Assembly: GCA_028274465.1 (NCBI GenBank) | Contig: CM051458.1 | Span: 103,432,855-103,496,854, forward strand | From: Plantago ovata | Taxonomy: Eukaryota; Streptophyta; Magnoliopsida; Lamiales; Plantaginaceae | DNA: 64,000 nt | Direction: 5' to 3' | Shown: positions 35,700-47,114 of the stretch, piece after piece | Layout: every line of letters begins with the position of its first letter | How positions within the stretch are numbered: the first letter of the stretch is position 1 | The notes under the pieces: model-generated | Seen by the model: only the letters and a program-made list of their open reading frames with translations | The model's database searches: none | What the model was told of the DNA's origin: nothing | Made by a program: the position numbers and the translations under genes

Positions 35700-36534
35700 T
35701 TTGTTAACATCTCATTGTCCCGATTCCCTTATAAGCAATTCGATCGTATGTTTCTTCCAACTTATAGCCGCTAATAAAATTCAAACTTTTAACGGCAAAT
35801 TTTAGTCTCTCAAAACTTTTCCAACAAATTTTATTACGTTGCTATTGATACATGTTTTTTTTAATATTATAAGCAAGTTTAATGTTGTATTTTGATTGAT
35901 TGATATGAATGAGAGAACTTATAAAACCAATAAACTATGTTGGAAGTTAAGTTTGTTGGTAAGTTGTTGCTATTTTGTGATATATTTTTATCATGATAAT
36001 GTTTGTTGGTATTTTGTTATAATTCCGTTTGAAATATCAACAAATTATTTATGTTGGAATGTTATGTTGGTGTTGATTGTTCACTCTAATATTTCCAACA
36101 AATGTTTCAACAAAAATTTATTGGAACCTAAACAATTTTGATAATTTGTTGGTACATTGTTGCTATTTCATGTTCTAATTTTTAAGAATAACTTACAGTT
36201 GGTACTTTGTTGTAATTTTGTTGCGAGTGGCAACGCAATATGTTCCTTTGGCACTTTTGTGTTGGTGTTGCCATATTTTTTTGTAGTATTAAAAGTAAAA
36301 CCCATCCAAGTAGGCATAATAGGAACTTTCGAACCCGAGAGCAACCGAACCCCGTATCCTATTTTTAATCACGCTCTTACATTCTATGACTGTAGGAAAA
36401 CAAATAGCGAGCAATTTAAGATAGGGTTATGAATGTTTCCATCAAACATAATCTTCAACACTAGCTCCTACATGCATCAAAGAAAACAAATGGCAAAAAA
36501 ATTAAAGTATCGTCGTAATGGACACTACCTATTC
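35700..36534. other. Intergenic, no gene seen
   Basis: T- and G-rich sequence with repeated GTTGGTA/TTTGTTG words (about 35935-36260), giving chance ORFs of 81 and 91 codons. No domain is recognisable. Confidence 0.35.
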
Positions 36535-36834
<300 letters not shown>

Positions 36835-36842
36835 ACATATTC

Positions 36843-37681
36843 TACCCATAGTATGAAATTACTATTATACCATACCTGGGAGTCAAAGGTGGTGCGGCGG
36901 TAAGGAGTTGAGATAGTGAAAGAGAGGTGCAGGGTAGCTTTGCGTAGATTATATCTTTAAATTTGTAACTTGTAAGTGATGAAGCGGCATATAGCTTTGG
37001 TTTTCATTCTACACATGTGAGTTCGATACTCAATAACATCAATTTTATTTTGAAACACCTATCTTCTTTTAGTACGTCTCATTTTTGCTCTTCTAAGTTC
37101 CTTTTCCAAACCCACTTCTCTATTATAAACAATTAATAATTATCAAAAAAGATTAATTTATTTTCACTTGTTATGATCTTAAAAAATATCATAGTATTTC
37201 ATTAATATTCGGATGAACGACCTCTTTTTTATTTATAATTTATAATTACTCCTAAAAAAAAAAAAGAAAATTAGTCAATTTCCGTTATATTTAATTTTTT
37301 TAATATCTTAAATATATAATTTATTTTATCAACATTTTTCTTATGGTTGTGCGCCTTGCGACAAAAAATAAAGATTTTTCACGTATTATAAAAATTAATT
37401 AAAATCTCCCGATTATCTAAATAATTGGAAAATGTAGTCAACAGGGTCACATGGCACTTTTGTCTATGTTCTAGACTGTTTATGTTTGAATTCGAAAACG
37501 TTTTTTTTAGAAGTTTGGTATGATGAGTATGGTGTTTGATTTAGTGGTGTCTGACAAGTCCTCGCCAAAAAAGGAAGCATACACAATATATAAATCTGAA
37601 TAAAAAAGGAAAGGAATACGTAAAAAAATCTAAGAAATTACATGAGTAATTCTCAACCAAATAAATACTCACAGATTTTCT
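36843..37681. other. Intergenic, no gene seen
   Basis: AT-rich. At about 36990-37035 a weak A-box-like and B-box-like pair (GAGTTCGATACTC) hints at a SINE scrap, but not strongly enough to call. No ORF of interest. Confidence 0.3.
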
Positions 37682-37683
37682 TA

Positions 37684-37915
37684 CTATCTCCGTTCCAAAA
37701 AACTTTATCCACTTTGATTTTTTCTGGTCAACAACTTTTGATTTTGACTACAAATTACTCTTAATTTGTAATGGTAAAATATATAATAAAATTTATGAAG
37801 TAAAGTTTCATTATATATTTTACCATTACAATTTAAGAATAATTTATAGTCAAAATTGAAAGTTGTTGATAAAAAAAAGTCAAAATGAATAAAATTTTCT
37901 GAGAGAGATGGAATA
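37684..37915. mobile_element. Stowaway-like MITE, long palindrome, ~232 bp
   Basis: The left half CTATCTCCGTTCC...TTTATCCACTTTGA and the right half are imperfect reverse complements along nearly their whole length, meeting near 37795. The outer ends resemble the CTCCCTCCGT Stowaway terminus and are bordered by TA. The element ends about 180 bp before the start of the cysteine-rich peptide gene and so may lie in its promoter. The transcript could fold into a long hairpin. Confidence 0.7.
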
Positions 37916-37999
37916 CTATTTTATTATATGGGAAATATTATTAAATTATATATCATGTGAATACAATGCAAGTTTTGCCAAAATTGGCATATATTAAGC

Positions 38000-38007
38000 T
38001 ATAAATA
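38000..38007 (+). promoter_or_regulatory. TATA box of the cysteine-rich peptide gene
   Basis: TATAAATA lies 93 bp upstream of the ATG at 38093, leaving room for a leader of about 60 nt. It is the only TATA-like element at a suitable distance. Confidence 0.6.
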
Positions 38008-38092
38008 TGGCACATGAGCTTCCCCATTTCTCATATCCAGAATACTTCATCTCATATAAATACATTACGTTGAGAAAGAGAAAGAAAAAACA

Positions 38093-38338
38093 ATGAAAAT
38101 TGAAAAAATCGTTTTTGTAGTTGTTTCGATGTTGTTGGCACTTGCCATTTTGGTTGTAAATGGGGATGACATAAACATAAAGCGTTCTAATGGCTGCAAG
38201 CGAGACTGTTTCTACCAGTGTGCCGGGTCCACCTTTGTTGATCAAATTTGCCTACAGAATTGCTTTAGCAAGTGCCCACAAAGCTTGGGAGTGCTCAACC
38301 AAGCAAAACCTCAACTCTCGGAGCGAATGACGGGATGA
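38093..38338 (+). CDS. Small secreted cysteine-rich peptide (81 aa)
   Basis: A single-exon frame encodes 81 residues. Residues 1-24 form a clear signal peptide (KIEK, then a VVVSMLLALAILVV core), with likely cleavage near VNG-DD. The mature part has six cysteines in the pattern C-x3-C-x3-C-x9-C-x3-C-x3-C (about residues 35-63), then a polar tail. Paired CxxxC motifs on two predicted helices resemble plant alpha-hairpinin or thionin-like peptides, which act in defence or as signals. I cannot assign a subfamily, and the tripled cysteines differ from the simple two-CxxxC hairpinin layout. A TATA box, an AT-rich 3' flank and codon use consistent with coding support a real gene. A long TA repeat begins ~55 bp after the stop. 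Confidence 0.7.
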   Translation: MKIEKIVFVVVSMLLALAILVVNGDDINIKRSNGCKRDCFYQCAGSTFVDQICLQNCFSKCPQSLGVLNQAKPQLSERMTG

Positions 38339-38391
38339 AGATTGAAGAGTAAAAGATGACTTATTTTCATAAATAAATGATGTATTATTGC

Positions 38392-38394
38392 ATA

Positions 38395-38465
<71 letters not shown>
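38392..38465. repeat. TA microsatellite 3' of the peptide gene
   Basis: About 74 bp of TA dinucleotides with one interruption near the left end. It probably lies in or just after the 3'UTR of the peptide gene. Confidence 0.9.
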
Positions 38466-38470
<5 letters not shown>

Positions 38471-39195
38471 GAGTTCACATTCTAAAAATATCAACCAATC
38501 AGAATGCTCAATTTAATTTCATTTTGACGTGTCACTTTCTCATTTAATTGGAATAAATATATTTTAAAATTCACTGGGAAAACATTGACTAAAATAGAAT
38601 AAAATTAAATTTAAACTAAGCATATACCAAAAAATAATTAATGTAACTCAAAATATAATCCTCTAAGCGTATTCCTGTGAATATATAATCTCTCCAAATT
38701 CAATTAACATTAGAATCTCTTTTATAATCAAAATTTTAATTCATCTGTCAACCATTTCATGTATACATAAAACAATAAAAAATGACAGAGAAAGACGGTA
38801 TTATATATTAATTACTTTGTATTTATGTCACTACTTATGAATTTATTCAACAATAATTTAGAATAATAGATATATTTGCCATGTGTATTACACAAAAAGT
38901 TATACTAACACTCATATTTGGTGATACTATTTTGAAAAATGTCTATCAATGAAAATGAAAGAAAATATCATTATGTATTTTATTTGATATTTATTTAGCC
39001 TTTAGGTAATTTAGAATGAAAGATGTGTTTGACATGTAAATTCCGCAATAAATTAGAATTACAATAACATTCGATTTAAAATGATGGTACTATCGGATAA
39101 ACTCTTTATCCATAAAATTATTTTAGAGTAAAGTTATTTATTTATTATTTAATACTACCACTGTCCCTGTATAAGTTTACCATTTGCTTTGTATG
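38466..39195. other. Intergenic, no gene seen
   Basis: Very AT-rich, no ORF above 60 codons and no recognisable repeat ends. Confidence 0.35.
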
Positions 39196-39666
39196 GGGTA
39201 AAACTCATTTCAGGTACTCCGGAGTGTCCCTGCCCAATTTAGGTACTCTAGAGTGCCCCATGTTCAATTTAGATACTTTATTGCAAGTTTGCAACACACT
39301 GACCAATTCTGGTACTTTTCCAATTTAACGTAAAAAATATGAACAATACAAGCGTGTGACAACCACTCACCTGACGGGCCAAAATTCTCAAGACAATAGG
39401 AAAAATTACAATGCATTAAAATCCCGGTTTGGTACTCCAAAGTACCAAAATTGTATATAGCACCCGCCCATCTTTATTTACTTTTCTTTTTTTCTTTTTG
39501 CAATTGTTTAATTCTTATTCTATTCGCTATTTTTGATATGTCGGATGTGTGATTACCATGCTTGAATTATTTAAATTGAAAAAGTATCAAAATTGGCAGC
39601 GTGTTACAATAAAGTACATAAATTGAACACGGCGCTCTCTGGAATACCAAAAATAAATTTTATTCG
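39196..39666. mobile_element. Element with ~140-bp imperfect terminal inverted repeats
   Basis: The left arm (GGGTAAAACTCATTTCAGG..TACTCCGGAG..GTTCAATTTAGATACTTTATTG..CTGGTACTTTTCCAATTTAA in short stretches) matches the reverse complement of the right arm (39530-39666) over ~140 bp with many substitutions. Long TIRs without coding capacity suggest a Mutator-like non-autonomous element. A 9-bp target duplication could not be confirmed, so exact ends are uncertain. Confidence 0.5.
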
Positions 39667-39779
39667 AATATTAAGAGTGAAAGTATGAGATGTATTGGAA
39701 GATAGAAAGTTGGACATAAAGAGAGAAAGATGAAACTAGGGAGAGGAACATGAGAGGAAGAAAATGAGTGGTCTCTCAA

Positions 39780-41200
39780 AATGTGAACAGTACCCGGGAC
39801 CTCTATAATTGAAACTCAAATGTGAGGTCAATTATCGACGTCGAGAGGTCTCTATAGTCCAAATCCAAATATGTCGTATGAGTTTCGTTGAAGGACTATT
39901 AAATCTAATATTTGAACGCATTTGAGAAAAATAGAGTGAAGGTGATATAGGATCTATGGCAAGTTCATGGTCACGGGGTAAATGAAAGACATTCATGTGG
40001 ATGGCAATATACTCCGTCTTAATTATACCGAAATAATTTATAATAGTGGATGGGTTTGATTGTGTTCCATAATAATTAAACTAATAATTGCATTTGATGG
40101 GACTACCATGTAGCCTATCTATCCATAATAAGTGTATACTGGTTTTATCCTATTTTGACATCAATGAGATTAAGGTTTTGATGAATGAGAATTGAAAGCC
40201 AATATTGGAAGCATTTGAGGAAAATAGGGTGAACGTGATGTGGGATCTATGGCAAGTTCATGATCACGGGGAAAATGAAAGACATTCACGTGGATGACAT
40301 TATACTTCGTCTTAATTATGCTGGAACATCGGATTGGTGTACTCATGTGATAATTAGCAATAACAATCACAAATAGATGGGCTACCATGTAGGCTCTCTA
40401 TCTATAATAAGTGTATTCTGACTTATTCTATTTTGAAGTTCAACATATTAGGGGTTTGTTGAATGACTATTGAACTCCAATATTGTAACCCATTTAATTT
40501 GAGTAAAATAGAGCGAAGGTGATATAGGATCCATGACAAGTTCATGGTCATGGGGAAAATGAAAGACACTCATGTTGATGACACTATACTCGGTCTAATT
40601 ATGCTGAAATAATTTATAATAGTGGATGGGTTTGATTGTGTTCCATAATAATTGCATTTGATGGGACTACCATGTGTGCTCTCTATCTATAATAAGTGTA
40701 TTATGACTTATATACTATTTTGAAGTTCAACATATTAGGGGTGTTGCTGAATGACTATTGAAATCCAATATTGGAACGCATTTGTGGAAAATAGGGTGAA
40801 CGTGATATGGGATCTATGACAAGTTCATGATCACGTGGCAAATGAAAGACATTCATGTGGATGACATTATACTCGGTCTTAATTATGTTGAAACAGTAGA
40901 TGTGTTCGATTGGTGTACTCATGTGATAATTAACAATAACAATCACAATAGATGAGACTACTCTAAAGGCTCTCTATTTATAATAAGTGTATTCTTGCTT
41001 ATCCTATTTTGAAGTTCAGCATATTAGGAGTTTCGCTGAATGACTATTGAACTCCAATATTGGAACCTATTTAATTTGAGAAAAATAGAGCGAATGTGAT
41101 ATAGGATCCATGACAAGTTCATGGTCACGAGGAAAATGAAAGACATTCATGTGGATGACATTACACTCAATCTTAATTATGACACATATGAATACTATGC
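39780..41200. repeat. ~290-bp tandem repeat, about five copies, alternating two subtypes
   Basis: The anchor GGATCTATGGCAAGTTCATG (with variants) recurs at about 39950, 40242, 40526, 40811 and 41102, spaced 284-292 bp. Copies 1 and 3 share a segment with TTTGATTGTGTTCCATAATA. Copies 2 and 4 share GGTGTACTCATGTGATAATT instead. The array was therefore built by duplicating a ~575-bp dimer. Antisense ORFs in copies 2 and 4 encode similar ~60-residue stretches (with CP-free, His-rich VFHxPRDHEL), but they look like a by-product of the repeat. Confidence 0.8.
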
Positions 41201-43556
41201 ATGTACATGTTAAGTTTGAAGATGAAAAAATATATCATGTTAATTATTTTGTAAATTCAACATTTTTCTATGATAAAGGTGGAGTATTATATGAACATGT
41301 TCATAGGGCAAAGAAAAGACATTCATATCGAAAATAACATAGTACCAATGGTTATTGGAGGTCGATAATAGTACCAATGCCAATGAAAATGATAATGGTG
41401 AGATATTAAATTGACATATGACATTCAAATTCAATGAAAAAAAAATACATCCTATTAATTTTTTGGATACTATAAGATGTTCCAGTTAATAGTTGGTGAG
41501 TGGTAATGCTGATGAGAAATATAGACCCAGATAGAGAGATAAACAATTGTGTAACAATACACATATGAGCGATATCTTTCTTTATTTGTTATTCCACATA
41601 ATCAAATTTATATAATAACAAGTGTGCGTACTACTTTTTTATGCCCCGTCGAGTACTCGACAGATTAATTAACTAGTTATTAATGTAAGTAGAGTACTCT
41701 ATTCCTACATCATTATTCAAGAACCAATAGGATCGAGTTATTCCATCCAAACCTAATTCCAATCCACTTCAAGCCTATGTGTCAATTTCTCAGCTTTTTG
41801 AGTTTCTAAAATTTAGCTCCAAAGCAAATTAATTCAATTCTGAGTATTTGACATAATTTTTAGATTTTAAAAATTGATACCAAGGAGGAGAGACATCTTT
41901 AACTAAAGAATTGAATTCAATAGTCTTTGGACCCCATAAAGTTTTCTGACTCTTCAGTTCATCTATCTCCATTCAAACATATTTTTCATCTTCATCGTCT
42001 AAAGCAACATCAACATCCAGTTGTAATCCGATTGATCAATCGATCACCACTTCCAAGCTCTTCATTATGAAGCTATTTCAAATGTAAGGATCCTCATGTC
42101 CTCTCCCTTTATCGGATTCCGGGCCAGCATCTCCTTTCTCGAGCTCTGTAATGTAGTATGTTTCTACTATGTACATTCAAATATGGTGCAGGTGCAACAT
42201 GAAGTTCAGAGTACCCCCATATCAATTGGAGGTGAATTTCTCTTTCTTATTTTTTTTCTTTCGGTTGTTGCAACAGAGGAATAGAAGATGAATGGTCATT
42301 AATCCCTTGTATATTATTCCAACAGAGGAATACAAGATGAATGGTTATTAATCTCTTATTTGATGCATATTTTCCTGACTTTTCCTTCCATCATATTATA
42401 AAATTAATCTACGCATCCAACTACTCGATCATCTTTATAAATAATTAATTACAGGCATGCTTTTTTTGTTGGGAGATATCTTACATTCGTTGGTTTTCTT
42501 CACAATAGTTTAAGAGATTCAGTGCAGATATTCACCCAAAATTTTCCATTCTTTAGGAGGTTACGCTGCGACTAATGGAGTCTTAGGAACATGGAATCAT
42601 CAGTTGAAATTCTTATTGGTATGGTTCATTTGTGATTCTCTAAGCAATTTATGTAGTTCTATTGTGTTGGTCACTGTCATTTATGTGCTTTCCATATGTG
42701 AGTTAAGTTTTATTTGTGTGGAACATTATTGTTTGACATTTTGGTTTATTTTTTACTGTTTGTATACAGAAGTTCTGCATGATTTCTTGGTTATCTTGCA
42801 TTGGAGTTAAATATTCCAATGAGGAATTACCTTCGCTGCTACCGAACATCTGAGAATATGATGCAAGCTTCAATGTTCACTTTCCACGTTCTTATGCTTA
42901 CTTTATGCGGCATGTTTTATGTAGGAACTTAGGCGAATAGTTCTGTCCCTTTCCCAGAGTGCCCTGCTACTCGATGGGTAGTACGCTTTCGAGTTCCGAC
43001 GATTATGAGCAAGTGAAGCTTACTATATCCTACCACTGGTGGCGAATTTTCAGTGTGCATCAATAGAGTTTAGATATTATATCAATATGAATACAATTCA
43101 ATTTGCGAGTATTTCCACGTGGCAAGCAATTTCTTCTCAGATTTAAAGAGACGTAGTCGTAGTTCCATTTTGCATACCCGCTACCACCTGAATAGTAATA
43201 TAAATAGATATCCTCTATGGCTATGGAAAACAAGCATCCCCTATGAAATACAAGCATCCCAAGGGTCAAGCATCCCCTATGGAGTAATATTTTATGTCAT
43301 GTAATTATTAGTTGTTTATTACTTTTTCTTGGGCAAATTCATCTAATCCCTTCTTAAATTTATCAATTATATATAACCGTCTTAGACTAAAATTACAACT
43401 GGAGACTTGGAATTACAATTGCAGCTCCAGATTGGAGCTCCTATCAGATTCCAGTATCGAAATGAAGTCCAGTTACTAAATGAGTATATTAAAATAAAAT
43501 AAATGCCATGAATATCACCTCACATATAACGACTTTATTTCATGCTAGATTTAGTC
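41201..43556. other. Intergenic; short tandem duplication
   Basis: A ~38-bp unit (CAACAGAGGAATA.AAGATGAATGGT) is duplicated in tandem at about 42268-42350. Several ORFs of 60-80 codons lack motifs. A T-rich stretch with possible splice-like signals (42000-43000) could be a non-coding transcript or a decayed gene, but no exon chain can be supported. Confidence 0.3.
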
Positions 43557-43632
43557 TATTACACCATCAAGACACATGATAGTGGACTCCACACATATGA
43601 GACCCACATGTATGTGTCTTGGTGGTGTAATA
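43557..43632. repeat. Inverted repeat, 21-bp arms, 34-bp loop
   Basis: TATTACACCATCAAGACACAT at 43557-43577 is mirrored at 43612-43632 with one mismatch. The loop contains further partly complementary sequence (GACTCCACAC and GTGGTGTG outside). It could be the core of a small foldback MITE or a palindrome left by one. Confidence 0.6.
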
Positions 43633-43829
43633 CATATAATGTGGTGTGTAGTCCTTTTGTCCAAACATATAAAATAAGGTTTTGATATTATTTTAATAAC
43701 AAATTATACATAATGAATAAAGAATAAATCACAAAGAGACTTAGTGTGATAAAATAGAGAAGTAGCATGCTCTATACAAATTCAAATCCCACGGGGAAGT
43801 AAATTTATGATATATTTACATTTTGAGTA

Positions 43830-44215
43830 TTGGTGCACTAGGTGTTCCACGGGTCTCAATTAATGATCTACTCCTTTTGGATTTAAATCTATTCCACTAG
43901 GTGCTCTACGAGCAAATTTATTATCAATGACTTTATTATTTGGATTTAAGTCTATTACACTATAAGTACGCTCCACCGGATTTATAAATCTATACATTTA
44001 TGAATCCGCGCCTATTGGGGTATAATCATATTAAACTACGTGTTTGTTGGGGAACGAATTTGTAATCTATAACTGTGTGAATTTGCGCCTATTGGGGTTT
44101 AATCCTATTACACTAAGTGCTCCATGAGAAATAAAATAGTGATCTATACCTACCTTTCTGTATTTGCATCTATATATGTTAATAGGCCGGTGTACCACGG
44201 GAAACCACTTTATAG
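43830..44215. repeat. Degenerate tandem repeat, 63-78-bp unit, about five copies
   Basis: The recurring word is TATTACACTAAGTGCTCCA..., followed by a variable stretch, then ATCTATA and TTGGGGTTTAATC or TTTGGATTTAAATC. Five copies of unequal length are recognisable. The unit is unlike the 290-bp repeat. No coding potential. Confidence 0.65.
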
Positions 44216-44750
44216 TCATGAAAATACTATACTTGAGTTTAATTTGTTTCTACACACTTTCTCTTTTATAAAAAATAAGTCTTATATACCCGTCGATTTT
44301 TGACGGGTTGTGAACTAGTATCCATATAATAATATAGTTCATCTTCATTCTGTAACATTATAAGGCTATCTTCAATGAAAAACTGTATTCATTTTTCTGA
44401 TATAGACTTTATATGCATGCGGAACGTCAATTATAATATAAAATAATGAAAAAGTTAAAAATGTGCAATACAATTCGCTGCACTATAGTAAGTATCAATC
44501 ACTAAAATGTATACGAAACAATGAATTAAAACTGAATTTATGAGGGTAAAAGTAGAGCATTGGAGGATGAAATTCTTGGAAATTAACCACCTCTCTCACT
44601 TCTAGTTCTAGTATTCTACACTTTTTAAATTTTGATAAAGTTTAAAGATTAAAGATTCAATGTATTAATGTATTAGTTAAAAAAAGTGGTGTTTAAGATC
44701 TTTTGGCCCAACTCGAAATATAAATTCTTACAAAAATGAGAAACTTATTA

Positions 44751-44822
44751 TGTGGCTGCTGGGATTCGAGCCCAGGTCTCCACGGCCACAACGTGGAATT
44801 CTTACCACTAAACTACAGCCAC
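44751..44822 (-). tRNA. tRNA-His (anticodon GTG), nuclear type, 72 nt
   Basis: On the minus strand the 7-bp acceptor stem GTGGCTG pairs with CAGCCAC and is followed by discriminator A. The A box is TAGTTTAGTGG, the anticodon arm CCACG-TTGTGGC-CGTGG (anticodon GTG) and the B box GGGCTCGAATCCC. No intron. A TTTTT terminator lies about 15 nt past the 3' end and a CAA-type start motif lies upstream. The sequence is the nuclear, not the plastid, tRNA-His. It charges histidine after addition of the extra G-1. Confidence 0.95.
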
Positions 44823-45115
44823 ATAGATGTCAAAGTTGTTCATGTACTAATTTATAACCTCGCCATCATTATGCTTTTAAATGGACGCCAAACGCATGTT
44901 TGAACAGCTTTATGATAATATCACAAATCACAATCTCATACGACTAAGAGAAATACATTTCTTATTCAAATAAACATTTTATTAATGACTGCAGTAATGA
45001 AATAGTACTGGGTAAGTAACAAATACAATTTTATTCGGCATGCATGTAACGTGCAGAATAAGGAGGTCAACCTCTTCATAATATAAACATGGATTCTGAC
45101 AATATAATGTAATGG

Positions 45116-45300
45116 CAGGGGTGGACCCATGATTTCGAGTTAGAGGTCCAAATTATACATACATGATTTTTCAAAAGTTCGCGGGGGAAGGGAGGCAAAA
45201 CTTGAAAAATCGTATATATTACCTATAAAAAACTTCAAAAAACGTACATATTACATATAATTTTTTTCTTTTCAAACGTTTGGGGGTGGTTCCGCCCCTG
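45116..45300. mobile_element. hAT MITE, 185 bp, CAGGGG ends
   Basis: The left end CAGGGGTGGACCC and the reverse complement of the right end, CAGGGGCGGAACC, are hAT-type inverted repeats. Flanks TGTAATGG (45108-45115) and TGTAGTGG (45301-45308) form an 8-bp duplication with one change. Non-coding interior. It sits ~50 bp from the 3' end of the UGT pseudogene. Confidence 0.8.
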
Positions 45301-45350
45301 TGTAGTGGCATAGCGAATAATAAGATGATGTTACCACCTTAAAATGTTGC

Positions 45351-46206
45351 TTATAATAATTTACCATGTTTCCATAATTGAGCCACTTGAGCCAATGCAA
45401 CAATAGAAGAACCTCCCCCACTGATGGCATCCTTAGCCGCTAAACTCACTTCCTTAACCCGGTCACGTACCTCCTTCCCTTTATCCGAACTGAAATCCAT
45501 TAACTCGTTCACCCTGCGCTCCACCTCTTCCGCAATAACGAGCCCATCCTCCGTTTCTGTTATCCTTAAAGCTAACTTCATCTCCTCCACCAACACCACC
45601 CTATTAATTAAAATGTTGTTCCGCGTACAATGGCCATGCCAACACAAATTGCTTCCAGAACTGAATTCCACCCACAATGAGTCCCGAATCCACCCACAGA
45701 TTCATGTCATAAAATTTCCATTTGCGGGGACGTTCCAAAAACCCTCTCGGTAGGAGTAAATCCAGATCTGGCTCTGGTGGTGGCAAAAACTTGTTGGTCT
45801 TATCATTAGACGGAGGTGATCGTATAACCCACAGGAATCGGTGACCACTGTTCTCCAATCCGATCGCTATTTCACGTAGTTGTTTAGCTGAGAGTAACCC
45901 TAAACTACCAAAGCATAAGAAAAGTACACTCTTCTTTGGTTGCGTGTCTAACCATTTTAGACAATCGTGCTCGGAGGAGGCAGTAGCACCACTCAGTAAG
46001 GCAAGTGGTTGAAGGTGATGGCCAGAGGGCTCGTTATCGGAGATGTTGCGGAGGTAGGCAGCGGTGGAGCCGGTGTTGAAGGATGGCGGGATGATGAGGA
46101 TGGTGATGGTGAAGGAAGGGTGGTGGGTGAGGATGAACTTGCCAAGTTCCACCATGGAAATGTGATGTCCCATGCCTGGAGATGGATAAAGGACTATTCT
46201 TCCCAT
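45351..46206 (-). pseudogene. UGT88-type glycosyltransferase pseudogene, internally deleted
   Basis: The start MGRIVLYPSPGMGHHISMVE and the N-terminal ~65 residues match the intact copy at 51541-52947. The sequence then jumps from the HHLP region directly to the LLSGA...CLKWLD region, losing roughly 180 codons including the catalytic Asp. The C-terminal part ([31 protein letters not shown]) continues in frame up to the donor-binding (PSPG) box. There further indels shift the frame: the THCGWNS core is legible only in another frame. The tail resumes in a third frame to a stop at 45351. No functional enzyme can be made. A TATA-like TATATAAAA (46264-46272) upstream survives. Confidence 0.9.
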
Positions 46207-47114
46207 TGCTTTTTCTTATGTTTTCCAATTTTCTTTTACTCCAACTTTAGACTTTGGATAATGTTTTATATATCTTTGATTTGTGGCAGTATGGAATGGA
46301 CTGTACGCCTCATGACTCATGAGTCATGAGTTAACATGGGTCCGCTTGTCACATACTAGTACAACAGAGATCGTTAGCTCGTAAATCACTGCCACCATCG
46401 TATTCACATCCTTCAATTTTCTAATCATTCACGGAAAATGAGGCACACTCAACAAGGAAATGGCCAACTTGTCTTCGCCATACAATTCAGACTTCACTAT
46501 AAGGAAGTATACTAGGAAATCTCGTTTGAATTCAGTCACGTTGGCTCCTATAAGTGTTTGCCCACGCTTATCAAAATCAATTTTTATTTTTTGCTTAAAA
46601 ATTCTAATTACTTCATTTTAATCAAAAGTATGAAAATTTCAGTAACCATACTAAAAATCAAAGTTAAATATTTTAGTATTTAATTAAAATAAATAATCAC
46701 TAATCAAAGTTAGTATTTTAGTACTTTAATTAATATTTTATTACCTTTTATATTTCTTTATTAGTTAAAGACCACAAATCATCTCCTTTTTTGGATGTTT
46801 TTAACTTACACAATTTGTCTGCTTAATTATAGATAATTAAATACATAGGTAGAAAAAACAAACCCTAAAAAACTTACGTATGAAGGTTGAAACATAAATA
46901 ATCACATTAAATCATTTGAAAATGCTACCTAAAATTGGTAAAGTTGTAGTTGTGTTGATCTTTTTTTTTTTTTACTGCAATATTAGCTAACTAAGTTAAG
47001 GATATGTTTAATTTATTTGTACCGAATTAAGATGAATTTATTTCTCCAAAAAACAAGTAAAAAATAATTAAACAAAATTAAACTAAACAACAAAATAAGT
47101 AACATCTATACTAT
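46207..47114. other. Intergenic between UGT copy 1 and the LINE
   Basis: Includes the relic promoter of UGT copy 1. AT-rich beyond 46560, with no ORF or element ends recognised. Confidence 0.35.

Noticed and set aside
36890-37060. SINE-like A box and B box words
   Set aside because: Spacing and sequence too loose to separate from chance.
40170-40946. Two similar antisense ORFs with NVFHxPRDHEL inside the 290-bp repeat
   Set aside because: Similarity follows from the repeat itself; other copies break the frame, and no start or family is recognised.
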